Part shown: one piece after another, positions 53,663 through 62,852 of the stretch
Layout: every line of letters starts with the position of its first letter
Numbering within the stretch: position 1 is the stretch's first letter
NCBI GenBank assembly: GCA_000955785.1
Contig: JYOD01000017.1
Span: 186,132-250,131, forward strand
DNA from: Burkholderiaceae bacterium 16
GTDB taxonomy: Bacteria; Pseudomonadota; Gammaproteobacteria; Burkholderiales; Burkholderiaceae
Direction: 5' to 3'
DNA: 64,000 nt
Notes under the pieces: model-generated
Database searches by the model: none
What the model was told of the DNA's origin: nothing
Seen by the model: the letters and a program-made list of their open reading frames with translations, nothing else
Made by a program: the position numbers and the translations under genes

Positions 53663-54529
53663 ATGCGTGCCGATGCAAATCGCTGGAAGCACCGTGGCGA
53701 GCGCTGGGGCGCACGCTTCGGCCATGTCGCCATCCTTGCCGTCTTCGCGGGGTTCTGTGCTTTTCCCTTCTACTGGATGCTGATCACCACCTTCAAGGAT
53801 GTCCACGACCTGATCAACACCGCCAACAACCCCTTCCTGTTCAACCAGCCGCCCACCCTGGACAACCTGCGCGTGCTGTTCCTGGAGACGCAGTACCTGC
53901 GCTGGATCGCCAATACGCTGCTGGTGGGGGCGATGGTGGTGGCCATCACCCTGCTGCTGGCGGTGCCCGCCGGCTACAGCCTGGCCCGGCTGGCAGGCAG
54001 CCGCGGGCGGCAGCTGGCGATCGCCATCTTCCTGACCTACCTGATCCCGCCCACCATCCTGTTCATTCCCTTCTCCCGCATCATCGGCGCGCTCGGGCTG
54101 CAGGATTCGCTGTGGTCGCTGGTGCTGGTGTACCCGAGCTTCACCGTGCCTTTCTGCACCTGGCTGATGATGGGTTTTTTCAAGGCGGTGCCGCGCGATA
54201 TCGAAGAGGCGGCGATGATGGACGGGCTGAGCCGCTTCGGCGCCTTCCTGAAGGTGGTGGTGCCGCTATCGTCGGCCGGCATCCTGACCGTGGTCATCTT
54301 CACGCTGACGCTGGTGATGCAGGAATTCGTCTATGCCCTTACCTTTATCACCAGTTCGTCGCAGTACACCGTCAGTGTTGGCGTGCCGACCTTCCTGGTG
54401 CGCGGGGACGTCTATTTCTGGGGCTCCCTGATGGGCGCCTGCCTGGTCGTCAGCGTGCCGGTAGCGGTGCTCTACAACTTGTTCGTCGACCGCTTTGTCG
54501 CAGGTTTCACCGTGGGCGCGGTGAAGTGA
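53663..54529 (+). CDS. ABC transporter permease (MalG/UgpE type)
   Basis: 288-residue membrane permease. VAILAVFAGFCAFPFYWMLI is helix 1; the EAA loop VPRDIEEAAMMDGLSRFGAF contacts the ATPase; final helices FTLTLVMQEFVYALTF and GACLVVSVPVAVLYNLFVDR and the MalG-type C-terminus FVAGFTVGAVK. Last gene of the transporter operon. Confidence 0.95.
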   Translation: MRADANRWKHRGERWGARFGHVAILAVFAGFCAFPFYWMLITTFKDVHDLINTANNPFLFNQPPTLDNLRVLFLETQYLRWIANTLLVGAMVVAITLLLAVPAGYSLARLAGSRGRQLAIAIFLTYLIPPTILFIPFSRIIGALGLQDSLWSLVLVYPSFTVPFCTWLMMGFFKAVPRDIEEAAMMDGLSRFGAFLKVVVPLSSAGILTVVIFTLTLVMQEFVYALTFITSSSQYTVSVGVPTFLVRGDVYFWGSLMGACLVVSVPVAVLYNLFVDRFVAGFTVGAVK

Positions 54530-54674
54530 GCGGGTTTGGCTGTGGGCGGTGCTGCGCGCCTGATGCGCAGCATTTCCGCTTCGGGCAGCCGGGCAGCGCC
54601 GGGCGCGAATCCTCGGCCAGCACAGATGCCATGAGCGCTAGCCGCCAGCCAGGGGGGCGGCCCGGCAATGCGTG

Positions 54675-55406
54675 CTACGACGGGGCGCCTGCGCCTTGCA
54701 TCTTCGCCGTCGCGTGCTCCGCACGCGGTTGCCCCTTGCTCTGCGTCGCCGCTTCGCCAAAATTGCACAGATAGCTCATCACCATGTCCGGCACATGCTG
54801 CAGCCGGGATGCCACCCGCTCCGGCGCGGCAAGATCCACGCCAAGCACGAACGACAACGTGTAGCGGTTCGAGATGAAGTACGAACCCAACCCGGAGATG
54901 GAAACATAGAGATCGACCCAATCCGCATCCGGCCTGAACACGCCTTGCTCCTTGCCGCGTTCGAGGATCTCCGCCAGCGCGCTTTTCAGCGGATTGAACA
55001 TGGCAGGGATGATCTTGGATTTGCGAATGTGCTCCGCCTTGTGCAGGTTCTCCGTACCCAACAGCAAGATGAATTCCGGTTGCTCAATGAAATGCTGGAT
55101 GGTGTGCATCACCAGCGCGCGCATATCGTCCACCGGGCTCTTGCCGGTCAGGCCGAGTTCGTTCTGCCGCTCGCGCATGGCGGCATAGGCGCGCTCCATG
55201 ACTTCTATGAACAGCGCCTCCTTGCTGTCGAAGTAGTGGTAGACCAGGTTCTTGCTGATCTTGCTGCGGGCCACGATGCTGTCCACGCGCGCGCCGTCAA
55301 AGCCCTTGGCGGCGAATTCCTTCGACGCCATCTGGAGGATCTTCTCGCGCGTGGCCTGGGCGTCGCGCGGCTTTGGCTTGCGCGCGGTCTTTGCGGTCAC
55401 TGGCAT
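54675..55406 (-). CDS. TetR-family regulator
   Basis: 243-residue repressor. HTH in residues about 20-60: ATREKILQMASKEFAAKGFD, GARVDSIVARSKISKNLVYHYFDSKEALF. The C-terminal effector domain is helical. ATG 55406 (MPVTAKT) is chosen because GAGG lies 9 nt upstream; ATG 55421 has none. A matching pair of 16-bp sites lies between this gene and hyuA, so it probably represses itself and the hyu operon. Confidence 0.9.
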   Translation of the reverse strand: MPVTAKTARKPKPRDAQATREKILQMASKEFAAKGFDGARVDSIVARSKISKNLVYHYFDSKEALFIEVMERAYAAMRERQNELGLTGKSPVDDMRALVMHTIQHFIEQPEFILLLGTENLHKAEHIRKSKIIPAMFNPLKSALAEILERGKEQGVFRPDADWVDLYVSISGLGSYFISNRYTLSFVLGVDLAAPERVASRLQHVPDMVMSYLCNFGEAATQSKGQPRAEHATAKMQGAGAPS

Positions 55407-55460
55407 ACGGATGTTCCTCATTAGATTGTCATGGCGGGCGGTACTGTGCCGGTGCGCCCG

Positions 55461-55476
55461 CTAACCAGATGGTTAG
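55461..55476. promoter_or_regulatory. TetR operator site 1
   Basis: CTAACCA-ga-TGGTTAG, a perfect 16-bp palindrome 55 bp upstream of the TetR start. It matches the site at 55585 in 12 of 16 positions. Confidence 0.7.
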
Positions 55477-55584
55477 TGTACACCCCCTGAAGCACACTGC
55501 AAGGAGGCCGCCAAGCCAGCCCTGGCGCCATTCTGGTGCTCAGTGAAAACCCGGTTGACAAGCAAAATCCCCTCTTCTATTGTA

Positions 55585-55600
55585 CTGACTAGTTAGTTAG
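55585..55600. promoter_or_regulatory. TetR operator site 2
   Basis: CTGACTAGTTAGTTAG, same length and register as site 1 (consensus CTRACYAGWTRGTTAG), 82 bp before hyuA. Centre-to-centre distance to site 1 is 124 bp. Confidence 0.6.
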
Positions 55601-55681
55601 CAGATCGGTCAGTGCGCGTTCCGGGACAACGGAATGCGCGGCACGCGCAAGTCGCCCGTGCCTCACATCCTTGGAGTTGAC

Positions 55682-57811
55682 ATGGTTCAAGCGGGAAGCA
55701 ATGCGGGCGTTCGGGTTGGGTGCGATATCGGGGGCACTTTCACGGACATCGTCCTGGCGATGCCGGACGGGCGCCTGTTCGTCAACAAGACATCGACCAC
55801 GCCGCATGACCTGGGCGAGGCCATCGTCACTGGCCTGAAGGCGCTGATCGAGCAGGCCGGGATCGCCCCGGGCGACATCACGGAAATCGTCCATGGCACC
55901 ACCACGGCGTCCAACACGATTCTGCAGAAGGTGGGGGCGCGCACCGGCGTGCTGACCACGGCGGGCTTTCGCGACGTGCTGGAGATCGGCCGCATCCGCA
56001 CCCCGACCATGTTCGACCTGGGCTGGCAGAAGCCGCAGCCGCTGGCGGCGCGCCGTTATCGCCGCGGGCTGAACGAGCGCATCGATGCGCGCGGCAATAT
56101 CATCGTGCCGCTGAACGTGGACGAAGTACTGGCCGTGGCGCGGGGGCTGGTGGAGGAGGGCGTGGAGGCGCTGGCCATCTGCTTTATCAACAGCTATATC
56201 AACCCGGTGCACGAGCTGGAAGCGAAGATGCAACTGGAGCGGGAGTTTCCCCGCCTGCTGGTGACTGCATCGTGCGATGTCCTACCGGAGATCAAGGAGT
56301 ACGAGCGCACCAGCACCACGGTGGTCAATGCCTACATCCTGCCGGCCATGCGCACTTACCTGCGACGCCTGAAGGATGACCTGGCCCGCATGGGCGTGTC
56401 GGCATCGCTGCAAGTGATGGCGTCCAACGGCGGCATGATGGGCGTGGGCAGCGCCAGCGAGAAGCCGGTGTTTGCCGTGGCCTCCGGCCCGGCCGGCGGC
56501 GTGGCGGGCGCGGCGCAGATCGGCGCGCTCGGCGGCGGGCGCGACCTGATCGTATTCGACATGGGCGGCACTACCGCCAAGGCCTCCATCATCACCGACG
56601 GCACGCCATCGCTCACCACCGAGTACGAATTCCGCGACGGCATCAGCGCGCCGAGCCGCTTCGTCAAAGGCGGCGGCTATGTGCTGAAAGTACCGGCAAT
56701 CGATATCGCTGAGGTGGGCGCAGGCGGCGGCTCGCTGGCCTGGATGGATGCCGGCGGCCTGCTGTGCGTGGGCCCGGAATCGGCCGGCGCCAACCCGGGG
56801 CCGGCGTGCTATGGGCGCGGCAACGATCGTCCCACGGTGACCGATGCCAATATGGTGCTCGGTTACCTGAATCCCCAAGCGCTGGCGGGCGGCAGCCTCA
56901 AGGTGGACCCCGAGCAATCGCGCCGCGCCATCGACACGCACATCGGCGCGCCGCTCAAGCTAGATACGCTGGCAGCGGCGCATGGCATCCGCCATGTGGC
57001 GAACGTGAGCATGGCGCGCGCGTTGCGTGCCGTGACGGTGGAACGTGGGCGCGACCCGCGCGACATGACGATGATCGCCTTTGGTGGCGGGGGGCCGCTG
57101 CACGCGGTGGACGTGGCCATGCTGCTGGGCATCAAGCGCGTGATCGCGCCGGTGATGGCAGGCGTATTCTGCTCGGCCGGCATGCTGTGCGCGGATGCGG
57201 AGCATAACTTCGTCAAGGCCATCCTGCGGCCACTGGCGGATTGCGACGCTGCTGGCATCGGCGCGGTGATCGATGAACTGCGCCAGCAAGGCCTCGCCAT
57301 TCTCGCGCTGGAAGGCTATCCGGAAGCAGCGGTCGAGATGGCGGTGGGCATCGACCTGCGCTACCTTGGCCAGAGCTCGGAGCTGACCATCCCGCTGCCC
57401 GGCGGCGAGAGCGGCAAGGCGCCTGACGCTGCCGCGTTCGCCCGACTGATCGAGGACTTTGGCGTGCAGTACCAGCAAACCTTCGGCTATCGTAACGACG
57501 AGCCTCTGGAGTTGGTGAACGTGCGCCTGAGCGCTTATGGCCGCAGCGACCAGCGGCTGGATTTCAACGCGACCCAGGTGGATGCCAGCGCGCTGCATGG
57601 TGTTGCCGGCACGCGCCAGGTCAGCTTCGGGCGCGACCAGGCGCAGCGCGAGACTCTGCTGATCCCGCGCTCGGCCATGACGGATGCGCCGCGCCAGGGC
57701 CCGCTCATCATCGAGTCGTACGACACCACCATCGTCGTGCCGCCGGGCGCCTCGGCGCGGGCGGACAAGATCGGCAACATCATCATCGATATCGCCCAGG
57801 AGGCAGCATGA
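55682..57811 (+). CDS. hyuA: Hydantoinase/oxoprolinase subunit A
   Basis: 709-residue ATP-binding subunit of the hydantoinase/oxoprolinase/acetone-carboxylase superfamily. Phosphate loop VGCDIGGTFTDIVL (residues about 12-25), IVHGTTTASNTILQ, second phosphate motif VFDMGGTTAKASII, and GGGGPLHAVDVAM. It cleaves or carboxylates a lactam-, hydantoin- or ketone-type substrate with ATP together with HyuB. ATG 55682 has GGAG 6 nt upstream. It overlaps hyuB by 4 bases and begins the operon running to 62244. Confidence 0.92.
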   Translation: MVQAGSNAGVRVGCDIGGTFTDIVLAMPDGRLFVNKTSTTPHDLGEAIVTGLKALIEQAGIAPGDITEIVHGTTTASNTILQKVGARTGVLTTAGFRDVLEIGRIRTPTMFDLGWQKPQPLAARRYRRGLNERIDARGNIIVPLNVDEVLAVARGLVEEGVEALAICFINSYINPVHELEAKMQLEREFPRLLVTASCDVLPEIKEYERTSTTVVNAYILPAMRTYLRRLKDDLARMGVSASLQVMASNGGMMGVGSASEKPVFAVASGPAGGVAGAAQIGALGGGRDLIVFDMGGTTAKASIITDGTPSLTTEYEFRDGISAPSRFVKGGGYVLKVPAIDIAEVGAGGGSLAWMDAGGLLCVGPESAGANPGPACYGRGNDRPTVTDANMVLGYLNPQALAGGSLKVDPEQSRRAIDTHIGAPLKLDTLAAAHGIRHVANVSMARALRAVTVERGRDPRDMTMIAFGGGGPLHAVDVAMLLGIKRVIAPVMAGVFCSAGMLCADAEHNFVKAILRPLADCDAAGIGAVIDELRQQGLAILALEGYPEAAVEMAVGIDLRYLGQSSELTIPLPGGESGKAPDAAAFARLIEDFGVQYQQTFGYRNDEPLELVNVRLSAYGRSDQRLDFNATQVDASALHGVAGTRQVSFGRDQAQRETLLIPRSAMTDAPRQGPLIIESYDTTIVVPPGASARADKIGNIIIDIAQEAA

Positions 57812-59541
57812 GCACGCAGTTCGACCCGGTGACCTTCGCGGTCGTCAAGAACGCGATGGACTCCATCGTCGACGAAGTGGCCTACACGGTCATTCGCACG
57901 GCGCGCTCGGAGATCGTCAAGGACGTGATGGACTACTCGGCCGCGATCTGCGACCGGCATGGCCGCATGGTGGCGCAGGCCAAGACCATCGCGCTGCACC
58001 TGGGGGCGATTCCCGAGGCCATGGAGGCGGTGCAGGCGCGCTACGGCAATGCGCTGAACCCGGGCGACGCGGTGATCGTCAACGACCCCTACCAGGGCGG
58101 CATGCACCTGCCGGACATCTTCATGTTCGTGCCGTTCTTCTACGGCGGCGAGCTGGAAGGCTACTGCGTGGTGATCTGCCACCACACCGACGTGGGCGGC
58201 CGCGTGCCGGGTTCCAACGCCAGCGACTCCACCGAGATCTACCAGGAAGGGCTGCGCATCCCGGTGCTCAAGCTCTATGAGGGTGGCAAGGTCAATGAGA
58301 CGCTGGAGCGCATCATCGCGCAGAACGTGCGCTTGCCCGACCGCGTACTGGGCGACCTGAAGGCGCAGTACGCCGCCACCCAGGTGGGCGTGCGCGAGCT
58401 CGCCTCGCTGTTCGACCGCTACGGCCGGGACGATACGCGCGCCTACCTGAACGAGTTGCTCGACTACGCCGAACGCCTCACGCGGGAAGAGATCCGCAAA
58501 TGGCCCAAGGGCACCTTCCACTTCACCGACTACATCGACGACGATGGCTTGTCGCCGGAGCCGATCCCCATTCAGGTTGCGCTGACAGTGCATGAGGATT
58601 ACGTCAGCGCGGACTACACGGGCTCGTCGCCACAAGTGCGCGCGGCCATCAACTCCACGCTGTCGTACACCAAGTCGTGCACCTACCTGAGCGTGCGCTG
58701 CGCATTGAAGGGCGACGTGCCGAACAACGCCGGCGTATTCCGCTGCATCGAGGTGCGCGTGCCGGAAGGCTCCGTGCTCAATCCCTTGCCGCCGAGCGCG
58801 GTGGCGGCGCGCGCGCTGACGGGCTACCGTGTGTTCGATGCGATGCTCGGCGCGCTGGCGCAAGTGGTGCCGGAACGTATTCCCGCCGCCGGAGAAGGCG
58901 GCAACACGGTGGTGTGCCTGTCCGGCATGAGCGATGAGAACAAGCCCTACATCATCGTGGACATGATCTGTGGCGCATGGGGCGCGCGCCCTGCCAGCGA
59001 TGGCATCGAGGCCATCACCAATGCCTCTCAGAACCTTTCGAACACGCCGGTGGAAACGCTGGAAGCGCAGCATCCCGTGCGCGTGGAGGCCTACGAGCTG
59101 GTGGAGGATTCGTGCGGCGCGGGCGAGTTCCGCGGCGGCTTGGGCATTCGCCGCAGCTATCGCGTGCTGACGCCCAACGCGCTGCTGCAACTGCGTGCCG
59201 ACCGCATGAAGTTCTCGCCCTACGGCCTGGCCGGTGGCGGCCCCGCCAGTCCGGCGCGCAACCTGCTGCAACAAGGCGACGAAGTCACGGACCTGCCGAG
59301 CAAGGTCGGCATGACGATCGCGCTCAACGATGTGGTGACGCATATCCAGCCCGGCGGCGGCGGCTTCGGCGATCCGCTGGCGCGTGACTTCGAGCGCATC
59401 CGCCAGGACGTGTGGAATCACAAGCTCACCGCTGCCTTCGTGCTCGAGCACTACAAGGTGGTGGTGGACCCCGCCACCGGCCAGGTCGATGTACCGTCCA
59501 CCGCGGCATTGCGCGCGATGCTGCTGGCCAAGGCGGCGTAG
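57808..59541 (+). CDS. hyuB: Hydantoinase/oxoprolinase subunit B
   Basis: 577-residue HyuB-family subunit. DPVTFAVVKNAMDSIVDEVA, SAAICDRHGRMVAQAKTIALHLGAI, NDPYQGGMHLPDIFMFVPFF and CHHTDVGGRVPGSNASDSTE are the conserved first third, with His/Asp metal-ligand-like residues; GEFRGGLGIRRSYR and the C-terminal PGGGGFGDPLARD follow. Paired with HyuA in one enzyme. Confidence 0.93.
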   Translation: MSTQFDPVTFAVVKNAMDSIVDEVAYTVIRTARSEIVKDVMDYSAAICDRHGRMVAQAKTIALHLGAIPEAMEAVQARYGNALNPGDAVIVNDPYQGGMHLPDIFMFVPFFYGGELEGYCVVICHHTDVGGRVPGSNASDSTEIYQEGLRIPVLKLYEGGKVNETLERIIAQNVRLPDRVLGDLKAQYAATQVGVRELASLFDRYGRDDTRAYLNELLDYAERLTREEIRKWPKGTFHFTDYIDDDGLSPEPIPIQVALTVHEDYVSADYTGSSPQVRAAINSTLSYTKSCTYLSVRCALKGDVPNNAGVFRCIEVRVPEGSVLNPLPPSAVAARALTGYRVFDAMLGALAQVVPERIPAAGEGGNTVVCLSGMSDENKPYIIVDMICGAWGARPASDGIEAITNASQNLSNTPVETLEAQHPVRVEAYELVEDSCGAGEFRGGLGIRRSYRVLTPNALLQLRADRMKFSPYGLAGGGPASPARNLLQQGDEVTDLPSKVGMTIALNDVVTHIQPGGGGFGDPLARDFERIRQDVWNHKLTAAFVLEHYKVVVDPATGQVDVPSTAALRAMLLAKAA

Positions 59542-59606
59542 TATTTCCGGACGGCTGGCGGCCGTCCGCTTACGCATACCCACAGACACCCCAAGAGGAA
59601 ATCGAG

Positions 59607-60611
59607 ATGCGTTTTACTTTCATGAAACTGGCCTGGCGCGCCTGTGCCGCCGCGACAACGTGGATGCTGTTCGCCGGCGTGGCCGCGGCGCAGGCGCCCG
59701 CCCAGAAGCTGCTGGTGCGGATGGACTACTCGCCATGGGGCATGCATGCCGCCATGCACCTGGCCAAGCAGAAAGGCTGGTTCCAGGAGGCTGGACTCGA
59801 TGTGGAGGTGCAGGATGGCACCGGCACCATCAACACCCTGCAACTGCTTGCCGCGGGGCAGGCCGACGTGGGCCAGGTGCAGCTTGGCACCATGGCCGTG
59901 GCCAAGGAGAACGGGCTGGACCTGATCTCAATCGCGGGCTTCGCCCGCAAGGGCGACCTGGCGGTGATGGTCGATGAAAAGCTGGGCGTCAAATCCGTGC
60001 AGGACCTGGTCGGCAAGAAGCTGGTGTGCTTCACCACCAGCCCTTGGGCGCCGTTTATCGATCCGTACTTCAAGGCCAACAAGATCGCCAAGGGCAAGGC
60101 CACCATTGTGATGGTATCGCCCGCGGCCATGATCTCCACCTACGCCTCGGGCAACAGCGACGGCTTCCTGTCGCAGGCGCCGTTTGGCCAGCCGATGGTG
60201 TCCAAGGTACGCCCCGCCAAGGCGTTGCTGTTGTCCGACAGCGGCATCAACTTCCCCAGCTACGGCCTGGTGGCCACGCCGCAACGGCTGGCCGAGAAGG
60301 GCGCCACACTGAAGAAGCTCGCCCAGATCCAGGTGCGTGCCTGGGAGTACATCTACGCGGGACACGCCGATGAAGGCGTTGCCGCGATCCTGGCGCAGCG
60401 CCCCAACGCCAAGCTGGACCCGCAGATCCTGCTGGCGCAGATCCAGGCCTATCGCGCGTTCTTCGACAGCCCCACGCAGAAGAGCCTGCCGATTGGCAAG
60501 CAGAGCGACGCCGACTGGGCGGCCGCCATCCAGTCGATGGAGCAGGCCGGCATGATCAAGCCCGGGCGCAAGCCGGCCGACTACTACACCAACGCCATGT
60601 TGGCGAACTAG
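59607..60611 (+). CDS. ABC substrate-binding protein (SsuA/THI5-like)
   Basis: 334 residues. Signal peptide to AAAQ, then LLVRMDYSPWGMHAAMHLAKQKGWFQEAGLDVEVQDGTG, the signature of NMT1/THI5-like and nitrate/taurine binding proteins; PFGQPMVSKVRPAK is in the second lobe. It would deliver a pyrimidine-, amine- or hydantoin-like compound to the transporter. 65 bp after hyuB in the same operon. Confidence 0.92.
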   Translation: MRFTFMKLAWRACAAATTWMLFAGVAAAQAPAQKLLVRMDYSPWGMHAAMHLAKQKGWFQEAGLDVEVQDGTGTINTLQLLAAGQADVGQVQLGTMAVAKENGLDLISIAGFARKGDLAVMVDEKLGVKSVQDLVGKKLVCFTTSPWAPFIDPYFKANKIAKGKATIVMVSPAAMISTYASGNSDGFLSQAPFGQPMVSKVRPAKALLLSDSGINFPSYGLVATPQRLAEKGATLKKLAQIQVRAWEYIYAGHADEGVAAILAQRPNAKLDPQILLAQIQAYRAFFDSPTQKSLPIGKQSDADWAAAIQSMEQAGMIKPGRKPADYYTNAMLAN

Positions 60612-60626
60612 CCCGGGAGACGCAAC

Positions 60627-61400
60627 ATGTCGGCATTCCTGCAGATCGACCAGCTCAACAAGGTCTACCATTCCCAGCGCGAACCGCTGTACGCGTTGAA
60701 GGACGTCAGCCTCGATATCGAGGAAGGAGAGTTCGTCAGCATCGTCGGCCCCAGCGGCTGCGGCAAAAGCACGCTGCTCAAGTGCGTGGCCGGGCTGGAG
60801 CCCATTTCCGGCGGCCACCTGGCGTTGCAGGGCGACCCCATCGTGGGCCCGCCGGCCAACATGGGCGTGGTGTTCCAGCGCGACCTGCTGCTGGACTGGC
60901 GCACCATCCTGGACAACGTGCTGATTGCCGCCGAGTTCCATGACCTGGATCGTGCCGAATTCGAGGAACGCGCGCGTTCGGTGCTCAACCTGTTCGGCCT
61001 TGGCGCGTTTGCACACCGCTATCCGTGGGAGCTGTCCGGCGGCATGCGCCAGCGCGCCTCGATCTGCCGCGCGCTGCTGGTGGACCCGCAACTCCTGCTG
61101 ATGGACGAGCCCTTCGGCGCACTCGATCCCTTCACGCGGGATGATCTCAACGAGGAGCTGCAGCGCACCTGGCTGGCCACCGGCAAGACGGTGCTGTTCA
61201 TCACGCATTCGATCTCCGAAGCCGTGTACCTGAGCGACCGCGTGGTGGTGATGTCGCGCAACCCGGGCGGCATCGCCGCGGTGATTCCGATCGAGCTGGA
61301 ACGGCCACGGGGCCTGGCGGTGCGGGAGACGGAGGCCTTTGCCGGCTACGTCTCGCAGATCCGCCAGATTTTCCGTGAGCTTGGCATCTACAGGGGATGA
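60627..61400 (+). CDS. ABC ATPase (SsuB/TauB-like)
   Basis: 257 residues. Walker A GPSGCGKSTLLKC, signature LSGGMRQRASICRALL, Walker B LLLMDEPFGALDP, H-loop FITHSISEAVYLSDR. Energises the permease that follows by 4 bp. Confidence 0.95.
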   Translation: MSAFLQIDQLNKVYHSQREPLYALKDVSLDIEEGEFVSIVGPSGCGKSTLLKCVAGLEPISGGHLALQGDPIVGPPANMGVVFQRDLLLDWRTILDNVLIAAEFHDLDRAEFEERARSVLNLFGLGAFAHRYPWELSGGMRQRASICRALLVDPQLLLMDEPFGALDPFTRDDLNEELQRTWLATGKTVLFITHSISEAVYLSDRVVVMSRNPGGIAAVIPIELERPRGLAVRETEAFAGYVSQIRQIFRELGIYRG

Positions 61401-61404
61401 TGTG

Positions 61405-62244
61405 ATGAAGTTGCTATGGAAGCGTTCCGAGAACAGCCGGCTGGCCATCCTGACCATCGTGGTGCTGTTGCTGATCTGGGAGGGCGCAGTGCGGGCCTTT
61501 GGTGTGCGCGAGTTCCTGCTGCCGCCGCCCAGCAAGATCTTTACCGAGTTCCTGGCGCAGCCGGGTTTCCTGCTGATGCAGAGCCTGGACACGCTGCAGA
61601 CCACGCTGGCGGGCTTTGTCCTGGCCGTGGTCCTGGGCGTGGGCGCGGCCATTGGCATCGTGTACTCCCGTTTCCTGGATCGCACGCTCTACTCGCTGAT
61701 GGTGGCGCTCAATGCCGTGCCCAAGGTGGCGCTGGCGCCGCTGTTCGTCATCTGGTTGGGAACGGGTTCCGCGCCCAAGATCGCCATTGCCATGCTGATC
61801 GCGATCTTCCCGATCCTGATCGACACGGTGCTCGGCCTGAAATCCATCGACCCGGAAATGCTGAACATGGCGCGCGCCAACCAGGCCTCGCGCAGCAAGG
61901 TGCTGTGGAAGATCCGCTTTCCCAACGCCCTGCCCAGCATCTTCGCGGGGATGAAGGTGGGTGTGTCATTCGCGCTGGTCGGCACTATCGTCGGCGAGTT
62001 CGTGGCGGGCGAGACCGGCCTTGGCCACGTGATCCTGGTGGCGCAAGGCAGCTTCGACACGCCGACTGTGTTCGTCGCGCTGGCGCTGCTGTGCGCGCTG
62101 GGGGTGATCCTCTTCAAGGCGCTGGAATGGGCCGAGGAACGGATGCTGCCGTGGCACGCGTCTCAGCGCGGCAGGCCGGGGCAAGGCAATGCACCCGCGC
62201 CGGGTGCGGAGCGGCTGACGCAGCTGGTGGAGGCCAAGCGCTGA
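61405..62244 (+). CDS. ABC permease (SsuC/TauC-like)
   Basis: 279-residue membrane permease. RLAILTIVVLLLIWEGAVRA, TLAGFVLAVVLGVGAAIGIV, VALAPLFVIWLGTG, IAIAMLIAIFPILIDTVLGL and GMKVGVSFALVGTIVGEFVA are helices; LNMARANQASRSKVLWKIRFPNALP is the EAA loop. ATG 61405 lies directly after a GTG. Last gene of the hyu operon; a Pro/Ala-rich cytoplasmic tail of about 25 residues ends it. Confidence 0.94.
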   Translation: MKLLWKRSENSRLAILTIVVLLLIWEGAVRAFGVREFLLPPPSKIFTEFLAQPGFLLMQSLDTLQTTLAGFVLAVVLGVGAAIGIVYSRFLDRTLYSLMVALNAVPKVALAPLFVIWLGTGSAPKIAIAMLIAIFPILIDTVLGLKSIDPEMLNMARANQASRSKVLWKIRFPNALPSIFAGMKVGVSFALVGTIVGEFVAGETGLGHVILVAQGSFDTPTVFVALALLCALGVILFKALEWAEERMLPWHASQRGRPGQGNAPAPGAERLTQLVEAKR

Positions 62245-62313
62245 GATTGGTGGCGGCGCGGATGGCGCATGCGCAAGGCACGCCGCCGCCTCGAACTCGG
62301 CTACAATCGCGCC

Positions 62314-62757
62314 ATGTTTCGCGCAGACCGCCCCTCCTTCTTCCGGGGAGCCCTGCTGCTGTTGCTGTTCGCAATGCAGCTCCTCACCCCGCTTCTGCAC
62401 GGCCATCTCGGAACTCCGAAATTACATGGCTTGCATGTGCACACAGCGCTGCAAGGTGCGGTTAATTCTTATTCTCCTTCCGCTTCGCCCAACGCTTCCG
62501 CTGCCCACGATGGCAGCGCGCTGGTCGCGGTCGAGCCGTTGGAGGTCGACGTACAGACCGCCATCGGCCCCATTGCCTTTACCCTCCAAGTACAGGCTGC
62601 CGATGTGATCGTCGGCCTGATCTTCGCGTTCCTGCTGTTTGCGGCGCTGCCCTTGCCGGCACCCCGGCGCCTGCCCTGGCGCGAACGCACGCCGCCCCGA
62701 TGGCGTGGCGGCGATAGCAGGCCGCCTCCGGCGCACGCTCCTCCCTTCGCCTCCTGA
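62314..62757 (+). CDS. His-rich small membrane protein before an RND pump
   Basis: 147 residues. Helix 1 GALLLLLFAMQLLTPLL is followed at once by HGHLGTPKLHGLHVHTAL, five His in 18 residues facing the periplasm, then a linker, helix 2 (VIVGLIFAFLLFAALPLP) and an Arg/Pro-rich tail. Family not recognised. Placement in front of an RND adaptor suggests a metal-sensing or metal-handing role, but this is inference. No SD is visible, only a short gap after the ABC permease. Confidence 0.6.
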   Translation: MFRADRPSFFRGALLLLLFAMQLLTPLLHGHLGTPKLHGLHVHTALQGAVNSYSPSASPNASAAHDGSALVAVEPLEVDVQTAIGPIAFTLQVQAADVIVGLIFAFLLFAALPLPAPRRLPWRERTPPRWRGGDSRPPPAHAPPFAS

Positions 62758-62762
62758 TTCCC

Positions 62763-62781
62763 CCGCCGGCCACGCCGGCGG
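62763..62781 (+). terminator. Hairpin before the RND adaptor
   Basis: CCGCCGGC-cac-GCCGGCGG, perfect 8-bp arms, 6 bp after the stop of the His-rich protein. No T-run; it may attenuate transcription into the adaptor gene. Confidence 0.5.
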
Positions 62782-62852
62782 TGCACGCTCGCGCGCCTGA
62801 CCGGGATCGGTCAAGGCGCGCCGGGCGCTTCCATCCTGCTTTGGAGTCAGGC

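Noticed and set aside
57535..59589. 684-codon minus-strand frame opposite hyuB
   Set aside because: His/Arg/Ala-rich shadow of hyuB, no recognisable domain.
59928..61685. 585-codon minus-strand frame opposite the ABC genes
   Set aside because: Covers the antisense of three well-supported ABC genes.
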